A DNA stretch of 42,035 nt from an uncultured Oscillospiraceae bacterium (GTDB taxonomy: Bacteria; Bacillota; Clostridia; Oscillospirales; Acutalibacteraceae): NCBI GenBank assembly GCA_900543555.1, contig UQRL01000019.1, forward strand, positions 1-42,035. The letters are read 5' to 3'. The position numbers were made by a program, and so were the translations under genes. Numbering within the stretch: the stretch's first letter is position 1; the number at the start of each line of letters is the position of its first letter. Positions 7,627 through 13,895 of the stretch are shown here, piece by piece. The notes beneath the pieces are model-generated. The model worked only from the letters and a program-made list of their open reading frames with translations, was not told the DNA's origin and did not search any database.

Positions 7627-7674
7627 AAAGACAGCGCCGCGCTTTTGATTGAGCAAGGCGCTGTCTTTCCTTTT
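7627..7674 (+). terminator. Terminator of the YitT-family gene
   Basis: AAAGACAGCGCC / GGCGCTGTCTTT, a perfect 12-bp stem with a large loop, then TTTCCTTTT. Confidence 0.85.
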
Positions 7675-7723
7675 CGGCGGGCCGCAGAGAAAGAGGGCGG
7701 AACTGCTTTTCTTTTGAGAAAAA

Positions 7724-7752
7724 TTGAAAACTGGCGGTTTTTATGGTATCCT
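7724..7752 (+). promoter_or_regulatory. Promoter of the HD-domain/ABC operon
   Basis: TTGAAA (7724-7729), 17-bp spacer, TATCCT (7747-7752). Confidence 0.6.
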
Positions 7753-7805
7753 TGTAGAAAAGGGTGAAGGGTCCTGTCCCTGCCCGAAATGGATGGAGGA
7801 CCTGC

Positions 7806-8393
7806 ATGGAAAATCAATATAAAGAGGAATTTCGGGCCATCTTTCAAGAGCATGTCGTCCGCCGGGGCGGCGACCAATTGCTGGAGTGGCTGGAGAACAC
7901 GGATTTTTTTACAGCGCCGGCCAGCACTAAGTTTCATTGCGCTTGTGAATATGGCTTGGTCATGCACAGCTTGAACGTGTATAAAGTGCTGCGGGAAAAG
8001 TATTTTGAGGAAGGGGACAGCGAGGAGAGCTTCGCCCTGTGCGGCCTGCTCCATGATATCTGCAAGGCCCAGTTCTATAAAATCTCCACCCGCAACGTGA
8101 AAAACGACGAGACCGGCCAGTGGGAGAAACGGCCTTTCTACACAGTCGAGGACGCATTCCCCTATGGCCACGGAGAGAAATCCGTCTACCTCATCGAGCG
8201 CTTCGTGCGGTTGAAGCCTGCCGAGGCCATGGCTATCCGCTGGCACATGGGCGGCTTTGATGACTCGGTTAAAGGGGGAAGCTTTGCCATCAGCACTGCG
8301 TTCGACCGCTACCCCCTGGCGGTGAAGCTTCACCTTGCCGATTTGGAGGCAACCTATCTGATGGAGCACGGCACCTCAGAGGTCCGGCACTGA
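7806..8393 (+). CDS. HD-domain hydrolase
   Basis: A 195-residue protein with an HD metal-phosphohydrolase pattern: a first His in EYGLVMHSLNVY (about residue 57), the HD pair in CGLLHDICKAQ (about 82-83), a later His in IRWHMGGFDD, and an Asp in LHLADLEATY. Such proteins hydrolyse nucleotides or phosphate esters; the substrate is unknown. The start at ATG 7806 is fixed by GGAGG 6 nt upstream. First gene of a likely four-gene operon with an ABC ATPase, a permease and an unknown protein, with a 19-nt gap to the ATPase. Whether it is functionally tied to the transporter is unknown. Confidence 0.85.
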   Translation: MENQYKEEFRAIFQEHVVRRGGDQLLEWLENTDFFTAPASTKFHCACEYGLVMHSLNVYKVLREKYFEEGDSEESFALCGLLHDICKAQFYKISTRNVKNDETGQWEKRPFYTVEDAFPYGHGEKSVYLIERFVRLKPAEAMAIRWHMGGFDDSVKGGSFAISTAFDRYPLAVKLHLADLEATYLMEHGTSEVRH

Positions 8394-8412
8394 GCCGGGA
8401 AAGGAAGGCTCT

Positions 8413-9477
8413 ATGGACGCCATCGTCACCTACGATTTGACAAAAGAATATGGAGGCCGCCCTGTTCTGGAGAGCCTGAACCTTCAGGTGCCCCAGGGCC
8501 AGGCGTTTGCCTGTGTGGGGCAGCGGGGCTGGGGGAAAACCACGCTGATCCGCCTGCTGTCCGGCTTAGCCAATCCCACCTCTGGAGAGTGCACGGTGCT
8601 GGGGCTTTCACCCACATACGAGCCCCAAAGGCTCCACGCGATAGCGGGCACCGTGCTGGATTCCGCCCGGCTCTATGCAAAAATGACCCTGTGGGAGAAC
8701 CTGCGTTTTTTTGCGGGGATCCACGGCTTCGATGACAACGACGCCCTGGAGCGTTCCTCATTCCTTCTGCATAAGCTGGATATTTGGGAGGGGAGGGATC
8801 TGCTGGTAGAGAGCCTCCCCACAGGGGTGCTCCGCCGCGCTTCCTTGGCCCGTGCGTTGATGCACCGTCCCCAAATCCTGCTGGCGGATGAGCCTCCCAG
8901 CAGCATGGACCAGGAAAGCCTGGAGGCTATTCAGGCGCTGATGGGCTGTGTGGCCCAGGAAGAGGGCGTCTCCCTGTTTTTGTGCTGCTCCAATATGGAG
9001 TATGCACAACTACTCTGCCAGAACTTTGCCTTGTTGAAACAGGGCGTCCTGTTGGCAAAGGGCGATGTGGAATCCCTGCGGAAAGGTGCGGGGGTGGGAT
9101 ACCGGGCACAGCTCCGCACGCAAGAAGGGCATCCTGCTCCGGCGGGATTCCATCCCGTAGGAAATGTTTGGGAAAAGGAGATCGAGACAGAGGAAGCCAT
9201 GTGCCAAATCATCGCCCAGGCGGTGGGGGAGGGGATTCCCCTTTACGAGGCCAGGCTTCTCCGTCCCACATTGCGAGAGATTTATTCCGCCTGGCTGGAT
9301 GGCGGGAGAAGGAAGGTGTTGGAACCCTATGGAACGGCAGAAGAAACGGCCCCTGAGGACGGAGCCTCCGGAGAAGAAAGCGCAGAGCTCACCCAGGGGA
9401 GCGGCACACCGGAAGAACGCCCCGGAGCGGGGGAGGGAAGCGCCCTTGAAACAGGCGGCTCCGAAGAGGAGGTTTGA
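8413..9477 (+). CDS. ABC transporter ATP-binding protein with degenerate motifs
   Basis: A 354-residue ABC-2-type ATPase, expected to power the permease encoded next. Walker A is GQRGWGKTT (36-44) and Walker B ILLADE (155-160, with the catalytic Glu), followed by SSMD as D-loop. The signature is LPTGV instead of LSGGQ (about 135-139), and the switch His after Walker B is replaced by Asn (CCSNMEYA, about 194). Residues ~306-354 are an acidic, Gly/Ser/Glu-rich tail of low complexity that shares its DNA, in another frame, with the start of the permease. AAAGGAAGG lies 4 nt before the ATG. It may hydrolyse ATP poorly or be regulated in an unusual way. Confidence 0.9.
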   Translation: MDAIVTYDLTKEYGGRPVLESLNLQVPQGQAFACVGQRGWGKTTLIRLLSGLANPTSGECTVLGLSPTYEPQRLHAIAGTVLDSARLYAKMTLWENLRFFAGIHGFDDNDALERSSFLLHKLDIWEGRDLLVESLPTGVLRRASLARALMHRPQILLADEPPSSMDQESLEAIQALMGCVAQEEGVSLFLCCSNMEYAQLLCQNFALLKQGVLLAKGDVESLRKGAGVGYRAQLRTQEGHPAPAGFHPVGNVWEKEIETEEAMCQIIAQAVGEGIPLYEARLLRPTLREIYSAWLDGGRRKVLEPYGTAEETAPEDGASGEESAELTQGSGTPEERPGAGEGSALETGGSEEEV

Positions 9478-10294
9478 CCTGCACCGCATCTTCTCCTCGG
9501 CAGAGATTGTCCTGGTGGGAAAGGATTTAGGGGCCATTTGGCGCAATAAAGGGACCCGTGCCCTGCTGATGCTCCTGCCGGTAGTACTGGTAGTGCTGGT
9601 GCCCCTTCTCTACTCAGTGGCCATCAGCTTTTTGCCCACGGAGGAATCCTTGGCAATGCCGGAACGGCTGGCTGCCATGCTCCACGGCTTGGAAGGGCAT
9701 GGCCCCCGCCAGCAGTGGATGGCGGCTTTTACCACGTTGCTGTGCCCAATGCTTTTCCTCTGTGTGCCGGTCATGTGCTCCGTAGTGGCCGCCTCCCAGG
9801 TGTTGGTGGGGGAAAAAGAAGGGGGTACCTTGGAGACACTGATGCTTTCTGCTATGGATACGCGCTCTCTGCTGCATGCCAAAGTAACCTGCTGCACTCT
9901 GCTCTCCATCTTGATTTCCCTGCTCTCGTTTATTGCCTTTGCCATTGCCATCTCTGTGGCGGATCTCTTTATGGGGGCGCCTTATTTCCTCAATTGGGAG
10001 TGGATTGCTTGCTTGGTGCTGGTAATGCCTGCCGTGGCGCTGTTCTCGGTGGTTTTCGTCAGCTGGGAGCTCTGCCGGGTGCACAGCGCGGGAGAGGCTT
10101 TGCAGACCATGGGTTACCTGCTTCTGCCCCTGCTTCTGCTGTACCTGATTCAGTTTACAGGTGTCTTTCGTGTTACGGCCCCGCTGCTGATCGCTATTGC
10201 GGTAGGTTTGGGAGTGCTTTCCGTCATCCTGTTCAATTTGACCAGCCGCCAGTTCCAGCCGGAACGCCTGCTTTCCCGTTCCCCGGAGGGCTGA
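9329..10294 (+). CDS. ABC-2-type transporter permease
   Basis: A 321-residue membrane protein with about six hydrophobic helices. It carries the ABC-2 coupling-type segment GEKEGGTLETLMLSAMDTRSL between helices 2 and 3. The N-terminal ~50 residues are Lys/Arg/Pro-rich (MERQKKRPLRTEPPEKK). ATG 9329 is chosen with GAAGGAAGG upstream, but this makes a 149-nt overlap in another frame with the ATPase gene. The first family-like residues (RRFDLHRIFSSAEIVLVGKDL) only begin near 9470, so a shorter start (for example GTG near 9514) is possible. The substrate is unknown; the family exports drugs, lipids or sodium. Confidence 0.85.
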   Translation: MERQKKRPLRTEPPEKKAQSSPRGAAHRKNAPERGREAPLKQAAPKRRFDLHRIFSSAEIVLVGKDLGAIWRNKGTRALLMLLPVVLVVLVPLLYSVAISFLPTEESLAMPERLAAMLHGLEGHGPRQQWMAAFTTLLCPMLFLCVPVMCSVVAASQVLVGEKEGGTLETLMLSAMDTRSLLHAKVTCCTLLSILISLLSFIAFAIAISVADLFMGAPYFLNWEWIACLVLVMPAVALFSVVFVSWELCRVHSAGEALQTMGYLLLPLLLLYLIQFTGVFRVTAPLLIAIAVGLGVLSVILFNLTSRQFQPERLLSRSPEG

Positions 10295-10298
10295 GGAC

Positions 10299-10649
10299 AT
10301 GGACGTCTGGAATCAGGATGCCTCTCAGCTCACCTTTCAGGAGTGGCGCTCCCTGCTTTCAAAGGCCCTGGGGCGTGCCCAGCGCTTCGAGCTCCACTGC
10401 TGGAAGGACGAGTCCTCCTGGACCCGGCTCGCCTTGGGCTATGGGAGCCTCAAACCGGCGGAGTGGGAGGGAGGCGTTGTGGTGGAAGGTCCGGTGACTG
10501 ACGCTTTCCGCCACATGCTCCTCACTTTAGAGCGGCCCACGGATCGGGAGGCCTACAACAAATTCACCCCCTTTTTCTCCGTTGTGTTGGATGGGAGGGC
10601 CTTTTTCGAGCACTATGGAACCGAGCTGACCTTTCTGGAGAAGGAATAG
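10299..10649 (+). CDS. Unknown 116-residue protein of the ABC operon
   Basis: The family is not recognised. It starts 4 nt after the permease stop and is followed directly by a terminator, so it is the last gene of the HD/ABC operon. The product (MDVWNQDASQLTFQEWRSLL...) is soluble, rich in Trp and aromatic residues, without signal peptide, membrane helix or Cys pairs. Codon use looks like its neighbours and the frame is intact, so it is very likely expressed. It may be a cytoplasmic partner of the transporter; that is only context. Confidence 0.75.
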   Translation: MDVWNQDASQLTFQEWRSLLSKALGRAQRFELHCWKDESSWTRLALGYGSLKPAEWEGGVVVEGPVTDAFRHMLLTLERPTDREAYNKFTPFFSVVLDGRAFFEHYGTELTFLEKE

Positions 10650-10650
10650 A

Positions 10651-10675
10651 AAAAGCCGCTTTTACAGCGGCTTTA
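10651..10675. terminator. Bidirectional terminator between convergent genes
   Basis: AAAGCCGCT-TTTAC-AGCGGCTTT. A/T runs on both sides let it end both the ABC operon and the minus-strand gene at 10677. Confidence 0.8.
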
Positions 10676-10676
10676 A

Positions 10677-10979
10677 TTAGAACCTTCGGTTGTAGCGCAG
10701 CTGCCCGTAGAGGATCAGGGCCACGCCTGCGATGACCCCCACGGTGAGGATGATGAGCTCCATCTGTTCCGAATAGGCGGTCCACCGCAGGATGCCCACG
10801 GCGCAAAATGCAGCGCCGATCAAGGCGGTTCCGGTGCCCACGCAGCGGCCATATACCCGCCGAAACTCTTCGGGGACCTTGCGCCTGCCTTTTGGGGAGG
10901 CCGTGATGTATCCCAAAAAATTCATCACGCCTCCGCCAATGCCCAAAACGCCAATCAGCAAAAGCAAAATGGAATCCAT
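10677..10979 (-). CDS. Small three-helix membrane protein, function unknown
   Basis: A 100-residue protein with three hydrophobic segments: SILLLLIGVLGIGGGVMNFLG at the N-terminus, TGTALIGAAFCAVGILRW in the middle and LIILTVGVIAGVALILYG near the C-terminus. A basic cytoplasmic loop (SPKGRRKVPEEFRRVYGR) separates the first two. The pattern recalls the DUF3784-type small membrane proteins of Firmicutes, but that is a weak resemblance. ATG 10979 is set by GAGGAG 8 nt upstream. Single gene with its own promoter. Confidence 0.75.
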   Translation of the reverse strand: MDSILLLLIGVLGIGGGVMNFLGYITASPKGRRKVPEEFRRVYGRCVGTGTALIGAAFCAVGILRWTAYSEQMELIILTVGVIAGVALILYGQLRYNRRF

Positions 10980-11004
10980 TTTCTTAACTCCTCTCTTTTG
11001 CCCC

Positions 11005-11033
11005 ATTCTAGCACACCCCTTTGAGGAACGCAA
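11005..11033 (-). promoter_or_regulatory. Promoter of the small membrane protein gene
   Basis: Minus-strand TTGCGT (11033-11028), 17-bp spacer, TAGAAT (11010-11005). Confidence 0.6.
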
Positions 11034-11042
11034 GGCGTTTCC

Positions 11043-11071
11043 TTGACAACATGCTTTAAATTTGATACATT
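11043..11071 (+). promoter_or_regulatory. Promoter of the TSCPD protein gene
   Basis: Consensus TTGACA (11043-11048), 17-bp spacer, TACATT (11066-11071). Confidence 0.7.
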
Positions 11072-11112
11072 AAATAAAGACATGCAAAAACACAGGAAAG
11101 GAAGCGAAGGCT

Positions 11113-11376
11113 ATGGAAATACAGTACACGCCCAAGGGCGTATGTTCCCGCCAAATCAACATTATTGTGGAGGACGGCGTGATCCAGTCTGTTAAGTTCA
11201 CCGGCGGCTGCAGCGGAAACACCCAAGGTGTGGCAGCTCTAGCCAAAGGGATGAAGGTCAAGGAGTATTTGGAGCGCTGCCAGGGCATCCATTGCGGCGC
11301 TAGGCCCACCTCTTGCCCGGACCAGCTGGCGCAGGCCCTTTCTCAGGCCGTAGAAGATGGCCGCATCACCCTGTAA
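11113..11376 (+). CDS. TSCPD-domain protein (TIGR03905-like)
   Basis: An 87-residue protein made up of a single TSCPD domain: YTPKGVCSRQINIIVEDGVI, GGCSGNTQGVAALAKGM, then RPTSCPDQLAQAL near the C-terminus. The four conserved Cys (residues ~11, 33, 56 and 63) could bind a metal. The same domain forms the zinc-binding tail of class II ribonucleotide reductases; stand-alone copies are common in Clostridia and have no established role. AGGAAAGGAAG precedes the ATG. Single gene ended by a bidirectional terminator. Confidence 0.9.
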   Translation: MEIQYTPKGVCSRQINIIVEDGVIQSVKFTGGCSGNTQGVAALAKGMKVKEYLERCQGIHCGARPTSCPDQLAQALSQAVEDGRITL

Positions 11377-11389
11377 GTGAATCCACAAG

Positions 11390-11431
11390 AAAAAGCCCTT
11401 CCCACCTCAGAACGAGGGGGAAGGGCTTTTT
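11390..11431. terminator. Bidirectional terminator
   Basis: AAAAAGCCCTTCCC ... GGGGAAGGGCTTTTT. It serves the TSCPD gene on plus and the Cys-rich gene on minus. Confidence 0.9.
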
Positions 11432-11484
11432 GTAGGCCGGGCGTTACGCTGTTAAGCCCGGCATCCTCTCAGCCAGAGGGAGCT

Positions 11485-11613
11485 TTAGCAGCCGCAGCCG
11501 CCGCAGTTGCCGCAGCCGCAGTCGTTGTTGCCGTTAAAGCCAAACCCGTTGCCGCCGCAGCAGCACAGCAGAATGAGGATGATGATGAGCCAAGTGCAGT
11601 TTCCGTTACACAT
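11485..11613 (-). CDS. 42-residue Cys/Gly-rich membrane peptide (chorion-class high-cysteine type)
   Basis: The product begins MCNGNCTWLIIILILLCCCG and ends in Gly/Asn/Cys-rich repeats (GNGFGFNGNNDCGCGNCGGCGC): a very short N-terminus, one hydrophobic helix of about 9 residues running into a Cys cluster, and ten Cys in total. A strong AAAGGAGG lies 7 nt before ATG 11613. It resembles the short Clostridial proteins often labelled chorion class high-cysteine HCB protein 13, whose role is unknown; a spore-coat, envelope or metal-binding role would fit. The frame is open upstream, but only this start has a ribosome site. Confidence 0.75.
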   Translation of the reverse strand: MCNGNCTWLIIILILLCCCGGNGFGFNGNNDCGCGNCGGCGC

Positions 11614-11772
11614 GGAAAAGCCTCCTTTCAAGTTACACTCTATCTTATGGCGTACGGGGAAAAGTGTTACAGCCTTCATTTTTTACCAAATCAAATTTTT
11701 GAAAATGAGATTTCAAGAGAAAACATGAGGTATAGGGAGAAAACAAGAGAATGAGTCTCCTCAATGATCCGG

Positions 11773-11789
11773 ATTGACTTTCTTTGACC
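11773..11789 (-). promoter_or_regulatory. Second CtsR box, reverse orientation
   Basis: On the minus strand GGTCAAA-GAA-AGTCAAT, one mismatch from the CtsR consensus RGTCAAA-NAN-RGTCAAA. It abuts the -35 region of ctsR. Confidence 0.6.
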
Positions 11790-11817
11790 TTGATTTCCAG
11801 CGGGAAGTTGGTATAAT
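11790..11817 (+). promoter_or_regulatory. Promoter of the ctsR operon
   Basis: TTGATT (11790-11795), 16-bp spacer, TATAAT (11812-11817), flanked by CtsR boxes on both sides. Confidence 0.75.
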
Positions 11818-11820
11818 TAA

Positions 11821-11837
11821 AGTCAAAGAAAGTCAAA
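11821..11837 (+). promoter_or_regulatory. CtsR operator
   Basis: AGTCAAA-GAA-AGTCAAA is a perfect match to the CtsR heptad direct repeat. It covers the expected transcription start, so CtsR would repress its own operon until heat or protein stress releases it. Confidence 0.9.
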
Positions 11838-11867
11838 GACAAGAAATGGCTGCGTAAGGGTGGGTGA

Positions 11868-12329
11868 ATGAAAATGCGTATCAGCGACAGCGTGGCAAAC
11901 TATATTTTGGATCTGCTCAACCAGGAGAACGGAACGGCAGAGATTCAGCGCAATGAGCTGGCTAGCTATTTGGGGTGTGTCCCCAGCCAGATCAACTATG
12001 TGCTTACCTCGCGCTTTACCCCGGAGCAGGGGTACATTGTCGAAAGCCGGCGGGGCGGTGGAGGATATATCCGCATTACCCGCATGCGGCTCTCCCGGTC
12101 AGATATGATCATGCACATTGTCAACAGTGTGGGGGACAGCCTGGACGCCGCCACGGCACGGGCAATGACAAGCAATCTGCTGCAAAATGGCATGCTGGAC
12201 CAAAGCGCGGCAGGCCTTATCCGGGCTGCCTGTTCGGAACACGCCTTGGCCGTTGTGCCCAAAGAAATCCGGGACACTGTCCGGGCGTCGATTTACAAAA
12301 ATATGCTGCTAACCACCAGAACCCAATGA
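11868..12329 (+). CDS. ctsR: CtsR, repressor of class III heat-shock genes
   Basis: A 153-residue DNA-binding repressor of clp genes. The N-terminal winged helix-turn-helix reads ISDSVANYILDLL ... RNELASYLGCVPSQINYVL, and the wing carries the diagnostic RGGGGYIRI (about residues 61-69), the heat-sensing glycine loop that touches DNA. The C-terminal half is the dimerisation and McsB-target domain. ATG 11868 is used; ATG 11874 (giving M-RISD) is equally plausible, as the ribosome site AAGGGTGG serves either. First gene of ctsR-mcsA-mcsB-clpC, with CtsR boxes at its own promoter. Confidence 0.95.
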   Translation: MKMRISDSVANYILDLLNQENGTAEIQRNELASYLGCVPSQINYVLTSRFTPEQGYIVESRRGGGGYIRITRMRLSRSDMIMHIVNSVGDSLDAATARAMTSNLLQNGMLDQSAAGLIRAACSEHALAVVPKEIRDTVRASIYKNMLLTTRTQ

Positions 12330-12341
12330 GGAGGGATGGAT

Positions 12342-12857
12342 ATGCTGTGTCAAGCCTGCGGAAAGAAGACTGCTACCACTCATATTAAAACGATTGTCAA
12401 TGGGAAGCTGACGGAATTCCACCTGTGCCCGGACTGCGCCAAGCAGAAGGGATACAACAACCTGTTTTCCGGTTGGAGCATGGATTTGGGCAACCTGTTG
12501 GGGGGCTTTTGGGGAAATGCCCAAGGCGGCTCTCAGGTAACACGGTGTCCCACCTGCGGCGCCAGCTTTGAAGAGATCACCCGCACAGGGAAAATCGGCT
12601 GCGCCGGCTGCTATAAAACCTTTCGCAGCCAGCTGATCCCCCTGATCCAGCGCATTCACGGCACCACCCGCCACAAGGGGAAAGTCCCCGGCGGCTCTGC
12701 CCTGCGCATTACAACGGGGGGACACCAGATGATGCCTGTGCAGGAATCTCCCCTGGAGGAAAAAAAGCGCCTGCTGAAACAGGCCATTGAGAAGCAGGAT
12801 TTTGAAACCGCCGCTGTTCTGCGGGATGAAATCAAGGAGATGGAAAGCCATGACTGA
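12342..12857 (+). CDS. mcsA: McsA, zinc-finger activator of the McsB arginine kinase
   Basis: A 171-residue protein with two treble-clef-like Cys sets: CQACGKK ... LCPDCAKQ at the N-terminus and CPTCGAS ... CAGCYKTF in the middle. The C-terminal ~40 residues contain the UVR motif (KRLLKQAIEKQDFETAAVLR). In Bacillus McsA binds and activates McsB and links it to ClpC. ATG 12342 is preferred over 12336 because GAGGAGGG is only 1 nt from the latter; the family also usually starts with MLC. Overlaps mcsB by 8 nt. Confidence 0.95.
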   Translation: MLCQACGKKTATTHIKTIVNGKLTEFHLCPDCAKQKGYNNLFSGWSMDLGNLLGGFWGNAQGGSQVTRCPTCGASFEEITRTGKIGCAGCYKTFRSQLIPLIQRIHGTTRHKGKVPGGSALRITTGGHQMMPVQESPLEEKKRLLKQAIEKQDFETAAVLRDEIKEMESHD

Positions 12858-13890
12858 GACTGCAAAATGGTATGAAAAGGCTGGCAGCTGCGGCGACGTG
12901 GTGGTCAGCACCCGGGTGCGCCTGGCCAGAAATCTCAAGCAGTATCCCTTTCCGGCCCGGGCTTCGGCGAGCCAGCGGGAGGCTGTGGAGCGGCAGGTGA
13001 AAGACGCCCTGCTTTCTGGGAACAGCATCCTCTCAAAGGAGTTTCGGTTTATCCCCTTGGAGAATACCACCCAGGAGGAAGCCGTTTCCCTGGTGGAGCG
13101 CCACATTGTGAGCCCTGAGTTTATTGCGGACCGCCGGGGCAAAGCGGTGCTCATCTCGGCGGATGAGAGCATCTCTATCATGGTCAATGAGGAGGACCAC
13201 CTGCGCATTCAGGTCCTGCGGGAGGGGTTTTCCCTGAAGGAGGCCGCCGAGACTGCTGACCGCATTGATACCCTGCTCAGTGAAAACCTGGATTTTGCCT
13301 TCGACCCAGAGCTGGGCTACCTTACCCAGTGCCCTACGAATCTTGGCACTGGCCTGCGTGCCTCCGTGATGCTGCACCTTCCGGGATTGACAGAGAGCGG
13401 CGCAATGCCCCGTATCGCCTCCAATCTCTCCAAGCTGGGCTTGACCATCCGGGGCACCTACGGAGAGGGGAGCAAAAGCATAGGGGCGCTATATCAGCTT
13501 TCCAATCAGATCACCTTGGGCCTCAGCGAGAATGAGGCTATTGAGAACCTGCGATCTATCACGGTACAGCTGATGGAAGAGGAGCGTAAGGCCAGGGCGC
13601 AGATGAGTGAGGAAATTGCCTGGCAGGACAAGATAGACCGGGCTGCGGGTGTCCTGAAAAGCGCCCGCGTCCTTTCCAGCAGCGAGTTTATGGAGCTGCT
13701 CTCCTATATACGCCTGGGCCTTTCCACCGGGGTGCTGCAAGGCGTCACCACCCAGGAGCTCAACGCCCTGATGGTGAATGCGCAGCCAGCCACCCTGATG
13801 GCAAGGGCGGGCAAACAATTGGATGAAACACAGCGCGACGTGCTTCGGGCGGATATGGCCCGAGAGGTGTGCGCGAAGATAAAGGAGTGA
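12850..13890 (+). CDS. mcsB: McsB, protein arginine kinase
   Basis: A 346-residue enzyme of the phosphagen-kinase fold that phosphorylates arginines on CtsR and on misfolded proteins, marking them for ClpCP. Visible landmarks are VVVSTRVRLARNL (nucleotide-binding Args) near residue 20, ISADESISIMVNEEDHLRIQ in the middle, and CPTNLGTGLRASVMLHLP (the active-site Cys-Pro-Thr-Asn-Leu-Gly motif). Length is typical. The start overlaps mcsA by 8 nt, so it is translationally coupled. Third gene of the CtsR operon. Confidence 0.95.
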   Translation: MTETAKWYEKAGSCGDVVVSTRVRLARNLKQYPFPARASASQREAVERQVKDALLSGNSILSKEFRFIPLENTTQEEAVSLVERHIVSPEFIADRRGKAVLISADESISIMVNEEDHLRIQVLREGFSLKEAAETADRIDTLLSENLDFAFDPELGYLTQCPTNLGTGLRASVMLHLPGLTESGAMPRIASNLSKLGLTIRGTYGEGSKSIGALYQLSNQITLGLSENEAIENLRSITVQLMEEERKARAQMSEEIAWQDKIDRAAGVLKSARVLSSSEFMELLSYIRLGLSTGVLQGVTTQELNALMVNAQPATLMARAGKQLDETQRDVLRADMAREVCAKIKE

Positions 13891-13895
13891 ACGCT

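Noticed and set aside
11490..11570. GC-rich short repeats (GCCGCAG units) that might suggest a repeat array
   Set aside because: They are the coding repeats for the Gly/Cys tail of the small membrane peptide, not evenly spaced repeats with spacers, so not CRISPR.
11377..11754. Open frame of 125 codons on plus following the TSCPD gene
   Set aside because: It starts inside the spacer, reads through a terminator and is antisense to the Cys-rich gene. The Ala/Val repeats are the complement of Gly/Cys codons.
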